From Rhizobiaceae bacterium UBA1291 (GTDB taxonomy: Bacteria > Pseudomonadota > Alphaproteobacteria > Rhizobiales > Rhizobiaceae): a stretch of DNA of 7,818 nt. The translations under genes and the position numbers were made by a program. Position 1 is the stretch's first letter. The number at the start of each line of letters is the position of its first letter. Below the pieces are notes generated by a model. It ran no database searches and was not told the DNA's origin. It saw only the letters and a program-made list of their open reading frames with translations. This document shows positions 1-4,827 of this stretch, piece after piece. The DNA is taken from contig DBUL01000112.1 in NCBI GenBank assembly GCA_002307905.1, positions 14,963-22,780 on the forward strand, read 5' to 3'.

Positions 1-1
1 G

Positions 2-484
2 ATCGGCCGGGAGGGGCCGATGCCGCTCGCCGATTTCGAAAGGGTCATCCGCGTCAATCTGATCGGAACGTTCAACATGATGCGGCTCGCAGCGGCGCAG
101 ATGGCGGGATTGCCCGAACTTGACGACAAGGCGCGCGGCGCGATCGTCAATACGGCATCGGTCGCAGCGACCGATGGACAGATCGGCCAAGTGGCCTATT
201 CGGCCTCCAAGGGCGCGATCGTGTCCATGGCCCTGCCGGCGGCGCGCGAGTTCGCCCGCTTCGGCATCAGGGTCAACACCATAGCGCCGGGCATATTCGC
301 CACGCCGCTGCTGCAATCCATGCCCACCGAGGTGCAACAGAGCCTGGCCGCCGCCATTCCTTATCCTTCGCGCCTCGGGAACCCGACGGAATATGCGGAT
401 GCTGTCCGCTTCTGTATCGAGAACCAGTATCTGAACGCCGAAGTCATTCGCCTCGACGGGGCGATCCGCATGCAGCCGAAGTGA
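2..484 (+). CDS. 3-hydroxyacyl-CoA dehydrogenase, type II (HSD10-like SDR), 5'-truncated
   Basis: C-terminal part of a short-chain dehydrogenase that likely oxidises 3-hydroxyacyl-CoA with NAD+ in the cytoplasm. The frame is open to the window edge (six codons precede the first ATG at 20), and that ATG falls in the middle of the fold, so the true start lies upstream. Numbered from that ATG, the visible parts are the VNLIGTFN strand/helix with the tetrad Asn13, the catalytic Ser47 (in NTASVAA), Tyr60-x3-Lys64 (YSASK), the [10 protein letters not shown] loop, and the ending [12 protein letters not shown], which is characteristic of the HSD17B10 type-II 3-hydroxyacyl-CoA dehydrogenases. By comparison with that ~255-residue family, about 95-100 N-terminal residues, including the TGxxxGxG NAD-binding motif, are outside the window. 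Its stop overlaps or nearly touches the start of the acyl-CoA dehydrogenase gene, so the two probably form one operon. The exact substrate cannot be read from the sequence. Confidence 0.9.
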   Translation: MGREGPMPLADFERVIRVNLIGTFNMMRLAAAQMAGLPELDDKARGAIVNTASVAATDGQIGQVAYSASKGAIVSMALPAAREFARFGIRVNTIAPGIFATPLLQSMPTEVQQSLAAAIPYPSRLGNPTEYADAVRFCIENQYLNAEVIRLDGAIRMQPK

Positions 485-489
485 CCCGC

Positions 490-2082
490 ATGTCAGCTTT
501 TGCGCGACAGGCGGCACGGACCACACAGCTTCTTCAGGTCACGCCCGGCTGGAAGCGGGTCCAGGCATTGTACCCCGTTTGCGATGACGAGACGATAGAG
601 GCGATCATCGATGAGGCCGCCGCTTTCGCCGAGCGTGTCCTTGAGCCGCTGAACACGATCGGCGATCGCCAGGGCTGCGACGTGACGGACGGCCGCGTCC
701 GCACACCGAAAGGCTTTGCCGACGCCTATCGCCAATACGCGCAAGCCGGCTGGCTGGGCATGGATGTGCCGGAGACCTTCAGCGGCCAGGGACTGCCGCT
801 CACCGTTCAGGCAGCTTGCGCGCCACTCTTCGAACGGGGCTGCGTGGCACTGATGATGGCGGCAGGGTCAAGCCGCGCGGCGTCCCACCTCCTGGCCAAG
901 GCTGCCGATGGGGCGGTCGCCGCCGAATGGGTGCCGAAACTGACAGCCGGCGACTGGGCGGCGACCATCTGCATTTCCGAACCGGAGGCTGGGTCGGATG
1001 TCGGGCGGCTACGCACCCGGGCGGAGTTCATCGACGGTCGATGGCGCATCAGCGGACAAAAGATCTGGATCTCCTTTGGTGATCACGACATGACCGCGCG
1101 GATCGGCCATTGCCTGCTTGCGCGCACCGACGATGTACCGGGCACGCGGGGTCTCAGTCTCTTTCTCGTCCCCAATCTGATCGACGGCCAGCCAAATGGC
1201 GTCTCGCTCGATCGGATCGAGGACAAGATGGGGCTGCACGGTTCGCCTACCTGCGCGTTGCGCTTCGAAGGCGCACGCGCAGTGATGATCGGCGAGCAAG
1301 GGCGCGGCTTGCCGGAGCTTTTTACCATGATCGAGCTGATGCGCCTGCTGACCGCCTGCCAGGGGCTCGGAATCGCCTCCGCTTCGGCCGACATCGCGGA
1401 AGGCTACGCCGCCGAGCGTCGCCAGGGCGGGCCGCCCGAACGCCCCCCGGTGCCGATAGCCGACCATCCGGACGTGCGTCGTCAACTGCATGATATCCGA
1501 TCGCGCACGGAAGTGCTGCGGGCCGCGGTGCTGGAACTCGCCACCGTGATGGATCTTGCCCGCCTCGAAGCGGATGAGGATCTTCGCCGGGAGCTTGGCG
1601 ATCTTGCGGGCTGGATGCTGCCGCTCATCAAGAATTTCGGCGCTGGCGCCGGATTCGACGTCGCCAATGCCGCCATTCAGGTGCTTGGCGGCGCCGGCTA
1701 CACGCGAGACTGGCCGCTCGAGCAATACTTACGCGATTCCCGCGTGATGACCATCTACGAAGGCACGACCGGCATGCAGGCGCTGGACTTTCTGACGCGA
1801 AGGCTCTGGCGGGAGGAAGGTCGCGGCCTTCGCGTCTTCCAAAAGCGCGCGCGCCAGGAGATCGAGGCCCAGGCGGTCCGGCACCCGGATGAAGCGGCGG
1901 ATGCCCTCCGCATCCTTGATGACTTCGTTGACCTCAGCACGCGCATGATGGCGCTGCAGGCAGATCCGGACACCGCCCTTTATCAGGCGAACGACTATAT
2001 GAGCGCCGCTTGGGGCGCGGTTTCGGCCTGGATGGCTCTGAGGCTACAACTGGCCTCTCCCCAAGAAACCGCTCGGTTCTAA
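490..2082 (+). CDS. acyl-CoA dehydrogenase, FadE/DmdC-like, C-terminus possibly truncated
   Basis: FAD-dependent enzyme forming the trans-2 double bond in an acyl-CoA and passing electrons to ETF. Numbered from the ATG at 490: helical N-terminal domain ~30-155; beta domain with ICISEPEAGSDVG (160-172) and SGQKIWIS (188-195), the family signature; C-terminal helical domain with the catalytic glutamate in IYEGT (Glu423). The large insert and the ~100 residues after the glutamate fit the longer group that includes 3-methylmercaptopropionyl-CoA dehydrogenase, usually near 590 residues; this one has 530. It ends ...QETARF-stop, just where homologs usually read ARFY, so the end may be lost (see findings). 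Start: GTG at 481 overlaps the upstream stop as GTGA, but ATG at 490 has a weak GAAG at 478-481 with 8-base spacing and is preferred. It probably acts with the upstream dehydrogenase; chain-length specificity is unknown. Confidence 0.9.
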   Translation: MSAFARQAARTTQLLQVTPGWKRVQALYPVCDDETIEAIIDEAAAFAERVLEPLNTIGDRQGCDVTDGRVRTPKGFADAYRQYAQAGWLGMDVPETFSGQGLPLTVQAACAPLFERGCVALMMAAGSSRAASHLLAKAADGAVAAEWVPKLTAGDWAATICISEPEAGSDVGRLRTRAEFIDGRWRISGQKIWISFGDHDMTARIGHCLLARTDDVPGTRGLSLFLVPNLIDGQPNGVSLDRIEDKMGLHGSPTCALRFEGARAVMIGEQGRGLPELFTMIELMRLLTACQGLGIASASADIAEGYAAERRQGGPPERPPVPIADHPDVRRQLHDIRSRTEVLRAAVLELATVMDLARLEADEDLRRELGDLAGWMLPLIKNFGAGAGFDVANAAIQVLGGAGYTRDWPLEQYLRDSRVMTIYEGTTGMQALDFLTRRLWREEGRGLRVFQKRARQEIEAQAVRHPDEAADALRILDDFVDLSTRMMALQADPDTALYQANDYMSAAWGAVSAWMALRLQLASPQETARF

Positions 2083-2095
2083 GTTGGCCAGTTGT
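2046..2095. terminator. inverted repeat between convergent genes, possible bidirectional terminator
   Basis: A perfect 10-base inverted repeat (ACAACTGGCC at 2046-2055, GGCCAGTTGT at 2086-2095) spans the acyl-CoA dehydrogenase stop codon. Its loop contains a small AACCG/CGGTT hairpin (2067-2078). The position, between the converging 3' ends, fits a terminator, but the loop is 30 bases and no T-run follows on either strand, so it is not a standard intrinsic terminator. A second weak 5-bp hairpin (CCTTG/CAAGG) lies at 2150-2164. A 10-base match at this spacing could arise by chance somewhere in the window. Confidence 0.25.
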
Positions 2096-2205
2096 TGGCG
2101 CGGTTCCTCGCTTGTCGCACCGCCTTGGCAGCGGCCAGAGAGCATCGAGCCTTGCGGCACAAGGGCAAAGCTCAGTCTGGGGTCCCGGTCTTGTCGCAGA
2201 GATAA
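2083..2205 (+). other. possible lost C-terminal tail of the acyl-CoA dehydrogenase
   Basis: Reading on in the same frame past the TAA at 2080-2082 gives 41 codons to the next stop (2203-2205), beginning VGQLLARFLACRTALAAA. If the TAA were a Tyr codon, the join would read ARFYVGQLLARF, which resembles the ARFY-x3-LLPR segment near the end of FadE/DmdC-type acyl-CoA dehydrogenases. The later part (2172-2205) overlaps the 3' end of the ACP gene on the other strand, so only the first ~25 codons could be under selection as dehydrogenase. Resemblance judged by eye; chance similarity in GC-rich DNA is possible. The 2083-2171 gap holds no other gene. Confidence 0.35.
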
Positions 2206-2426
2206 GTTACAATCCCGGAAAAGGTCGACAGACGCGGATAGTCCTCTTCCGGCATCGGAAGGCCGAAGCGCTTGCCCAGCGCCGCCACCAGATTGAGAAA
2301 ATCCATCGAGTCGATGTCATACTCCTCTCGCAACAGGGCATCGGGGTCGATGGCATCTGCATCGATATCGGGCGCGATCCGATGCAGCTCCATTTTGAGG
2401 GCGCTGGCAATCTCTTGGGCGGTCAT
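2172..2426 (-). CDS. acyl carrier protein
   Basis: An 84-residue acidic, helical carrier protein. Ser40 in EYDIDSMDFLNLV is the expected 4'-phosphopantetheine attachment site (DSM, a variant of the usual DSL). Helix I is about 2-17, and helices II-III follow the serine up to IVTYL near the end. It should carry acyl groups as thioesters in the cytoplasm after modification by a phosphopantetheinyl transferase. The segment PEEDYPRLST after helix II is typical of small specialised ACPs rather than the housekeeping AcpP. The start ATG shares ATGA with the E2 stop, and a GGAGG lies 4 bases upstream, so translation is probably coupled to E2. Being last in an E1-E2-ACP operon suggests that its acyl cargo is linked to the 2-oxoacid dehydrogenase product; this is inferred and the partner enzymes are not in the window. 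It converges on the acyl-CoA dehydrogenase with an 89-base gap. Confidence 0.92.
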   Translation of the reverse strand: MTAQEIASALKMELHRIAPDIDADAIDPDALLREEYDIDSMDFLNLVAALGKRFGLPMPEEDYPRLSTFSGIVTYLCDKTGTPD

Positions 2427-3631
2427 AGTGCCTCCGGGCGCTGGAGCAATTCTGCAATCAGATTGAGGAAAAGTGCGCCGCGATGCCCATCGCTCACCCG
2501 GTGATCGCCGGCAAGGGTGATGCGCACGATCCGACGCGCCGTGACGATCCCGTCTTCAACCACGGCACCCGTCTCCGGCGTGCCGAAGCCGATGATGGCC
2601 ACCTGCGGCGGGTAGATCACGCCGTAAAGCGTCTCCACGCCACGTTCACCGAGACTCGATATGGTGATGGTCGGGTCCGCGAGCTCCGATCCGCGAAAGC
2701 GACCGGCCCGCACGCGGGTGACGAGATCGCGCATCTTTTCCATCAGTTCCGGCAGAGCCAGTTGATCCACCTGGTGGATGGCCGGCGCGACAAGCCCGCC
2801 GCCCCGGATATTGATGGCAACGCCGGCATGGACGCTCGAGACGGCGGTGAAAGCACCGTCGGAATAGAAACCATTGAATTCAGTGTATTTCTTCACGGCC
2901 TTCGTCACCGCCTTGATGAAGAGAGCGCCGAGCAATATCCGCTGCGCGGGCTCCTTGTCAGCATTGTAGGCGGAAAGCCAGCTATCGGCCTTCGTCAATA
3001 CCGCGGTATGCGCGAGATAGTAATGCGGGATTTCGCGCTTGGAGCGCGCCATGGCCGCGGCGATCGCCGCCCTCATTCCGGACATGGTCTCCTGGGCGCC
3101 GGATTCCGCGCGTTCCGCCGCTGCCGGCACGGCCGAGATCTTCATCGGCGCAGTGATATCGGCAAGGATAATCTCGCCCTGCGGTCCCGTGCCGCGCAGG
3201 CCTTTCAGATCGATCCCAGACTGTTGCGCGAGCCGGCGTGCCGCCGGCGTGACAAGGATGCGGGCGACAGGCGACCGTTCCAGCTCGGTCGGTGCGGGCC
3301 TTTCAATTGCGACCGGCGCAGGCGCTGTCGCAGCAATTTCGGCCATCCCCCCAGCCGGCGCCGGCTCCGTCGGCTCCAAACGGGCCTCTCCCTCTCCGGA
3401 ATGGGAGATCGTCGCCATCGCAGCGCCGACCGGCAATCGGTCGCCGATCGACACAAGACTTTCCCGAAAGACGCCGTCCTCGAAGACCTCGATCTCGATC
3501 GCACCCTTCTGGGTCTCCACCACGGCGATCACGTCCCCACGTTTCACGGCTGTACCGGGCGCGACGAGCCATTCGACCAGCGTCCCTGCCTCCATGTCGG
3601 CACCGAGAGACGGCATTCGAAAGGTGCTCAT
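2423..3631 (-). CDS. 2-oxoacid dehydrogenase complex E2, dihydrolipoamide acyltransferase
   Basis: Core acyltransferase of a pyruvate/acetoin/branched-chain-type dehydrogenase complex; it takes the acyl group from E1 on a lipoyl arm and hands it to CoA. Numbered from the ATG at 3629-3631 (402 residues): one lipoyl domain, ~1-76, with Lys42 in ETQKGAIEIE; Ala/Pro-rich linker ~83-122; peripheral subunit-binding domain ~123-160 (TPAARRLAQQ...GTGPQGEI); catalytic domain ~180-398 with GDHRVSDG, giving catalytic His377 and Asp381. All key parts look intact. Gln replaces the common Asp before the lipoyl lysine. A GTG at 3635-3637 overlapping the E1 stop (GTGA) is an alternative start, but AAGG at 3639-3642 has 7-base spacing to the ATG and sits too close to the GTG. 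Its stop overlaps the ACP start. Substrate cannot be decided; no E3 is nearby, so the complex would borrow one. Confidence 0.93.
   Translation of the reverse strand: MSTFRMPSLGADMEAGTLVEWLVAPGTAVKRGDVIAVVETQKGAIEIEVFEDGVFRESLVSIGDRLPVGAAMATISHSGEGEARLEPTEPAPAGGMAEIAATAPAPVAIERPAPTELERSPVARILVTPAARRLAQQSGIDLKGLRGTGPQGEIILADITAPMKISAVPAAAERAESGAQETMSGMRAAIAAAMARSKREIPHYYLAHTAVLTKADSWLSAYNADKEPAQRILLGALFIKAVTKAVKKYTEFNGFYSDGAFTAVSSVHAGVAINIRGGGLVAPAIHQVDQLALPELMEKMRDLVTRVRAGRFRGSELADPTITISSLGERGVETLYGVIYPPQVAIIGFGTPETGAVVEDGIVTARRIVRITLAGDHRVSDGHRGALFLNLIAELLQRPEAL
2431..2435 (-). promoter_or_regulatory. ribosome binding site of the ACP gene
   Basis: On the minus strand GGAGG lies 4 bases before the ATG, inside the last codons of E2. 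It supports this ATG as the ACP start and coupled translation with E2. Confidence 0.7.
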
Positions 3632-3633
3632 GC

Positions 3634-4827
3634 TCACGCCTTTCCAAACATTGCCTTGACCGCAGCAACAATCTTGCCGACCTGCGGAATGGAAGCCTGT
3701 TCGAGATGGGCGGGATAGGGTATCGGCACCTCCTCGCTACAGACGCGCACCAGCGGCGCATCCAGGTCGAAGAACCCGCGCTCGGCGAGCTGCATTCCGA
3801 TTTCCGCGGCCAAACTTCCGGACCTCCATCCCTCATCGACGATCACGGCGCGATGCGTCTTTGCGAGCGAAGCAAGAACCGTTTCCATATCGAGCGGGCG
3901 CAGGGTTCTCAGATCGATAACCTCGGCGTCGATCCCGTCGCCCGAAAGCTGCTCGGCCGCATCGAGCGTCTTGAACAAAGATCCGCCATAGGTGATCAGG
4001 GAAACGTCCCTGCCTTCGCGCCGGATGGCAGCGCGATCGATATCGACCGGCCCTGCATTCGTCGCGAGTTGTCCGGTACGATTGTATAACATCACGTTTT
4101 CGAAGATCAGCACCGGGTCGGGATCCTCCAGCGCCGTCCAAAGCATGCCGCGCGCATCCTCGAGGGTGGCCGGGGTAAGGACCCGGATGCCGGGAATATG
4201 GGCGTACCAGCCCTCAAGGCTATGGGAATGCTGGGCGGCCAGTTGGCGGCCAGCCCCCGTCGCCATGCGAATGACGACGGGAACTCCAAACTGCCCATTC
4301 GACATATGCCGGAAGGTGGCAGCGGTGTTGAGGATCTGATCGAGCGCCAACAATGAGAAGTTAACCGTCATCACCTCAACGATGGGACGCATACCCGCGA
4401 CAGCGGCTCCGATTCCCGCTCCGGTGAAGCCAGATTCGGAAAGTGGCGTGTCGCGAATGCGCTGCGGGCCGAACCGGTCGTACAAGCCCTTGCTGACCGC
4501 ATAGCAGCCGCCGTATTGGCCGACATCCTCGCCCATCAGGAAGGTCCGCGCGTCCCGTTCGAGCGCATCTACGATCGCCGCCTTGATCGCATCGCGATAG
4601 CTGATCTCGACGGTCTCACCCGATGGCTCGATCTTGGGCGGCGCGACTGGCCGGACACTGGCATAGACATCGCGCGTGAGCGTCTCGACGGGCTCCCACG
4701 TTCCGGCCTCGGCGAAGGCCACCGCCTCGTTGATCTCCGCGGCCACGGCCTCTTCGATTTCCGAAATATCGTTGTCATGAACGATGCCGTTCTCCGTCAG
4801 CCAGGTCTGGAAACGAACAATCGGCCC
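3634..4827 (-). pseudogene. 2-oxoacid dehydrogenase E1, single-chain alpha/beta type, missing most of alpha
   Basis: The E1 part of the chimeric frame (residue numbers of that frame). Residues 998-1057, [10 protein letters not shown] to DVYASVRP, match the last ~60 residues of E1-alpha, including the typical [13 protein letters not shown]1-beta follows: [10 protein letters not shown] (1095-1104), DTPLSESGF with Glu1128, which in this family activates the thiamine diphosphate, [16 protein letters not shown] (1195-1210), and an intact C-terminal domain. Between alpha tail and beta there is no ATG, GTG or TTG, and the first Met is inside the beta core, so the ancestral enzyme was probably one alpha-beta chain. 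In-frame GTG codons at 4744-4746 and 4720-4722 are the only upstream internal start candidates and lack convincing ribosome sites. The GDG...N cofactor motif of alpha is absent, so activity is not expected. E1 normally decarboxylates a 2-oxoacid and acylates the E2 lipoyl group. Confidence 0.8.

Noticed and set aside
20..22. ATG as a true start of the short-chain dehydrogenase
   Set aside because: It sits mid-domain, just before the VNLIGTFN segment, with the frame open to the window edge; the NAD-binding N-terminus must lie upstream.
1009..1725. Minus-strand open frame of 238 codons inside the acyl-CoA dehydrogenase
   Set aside because: Antisense to a gene with clear family motifs; composition is that of a shadow frame.
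2150..2164. CCTTG/CAAGG hairpin as a terminator of its own
   Set aside because: Only 5 bp of stem and no T-run on either strand.
2010..2504. Plus-strand open frame bridging the end of the dehydrogenase, the gap and the ACP gene
   Set aside because: It overlaps two real genes in other frames and shows no domain or conserved motif.
2483..3718. Long plus-strand open frame (411 codons) opposite the E2 gene
   Set aside because: Translation is rich in Arg, His and Gly with no recognisable domain; it lies antisense to a fully conserved E2 and is a GC-rich shadow frame.
4612..4660. A separate start codon for E1-beta
   Set aside because: No in-frame ATG, GTG or TTG exists between the alpha tail and the beta core; the only nearby candidates are GTG codons at 4744-4746 and 4720-4722, inside the alpha tail and without a good ribosome site.
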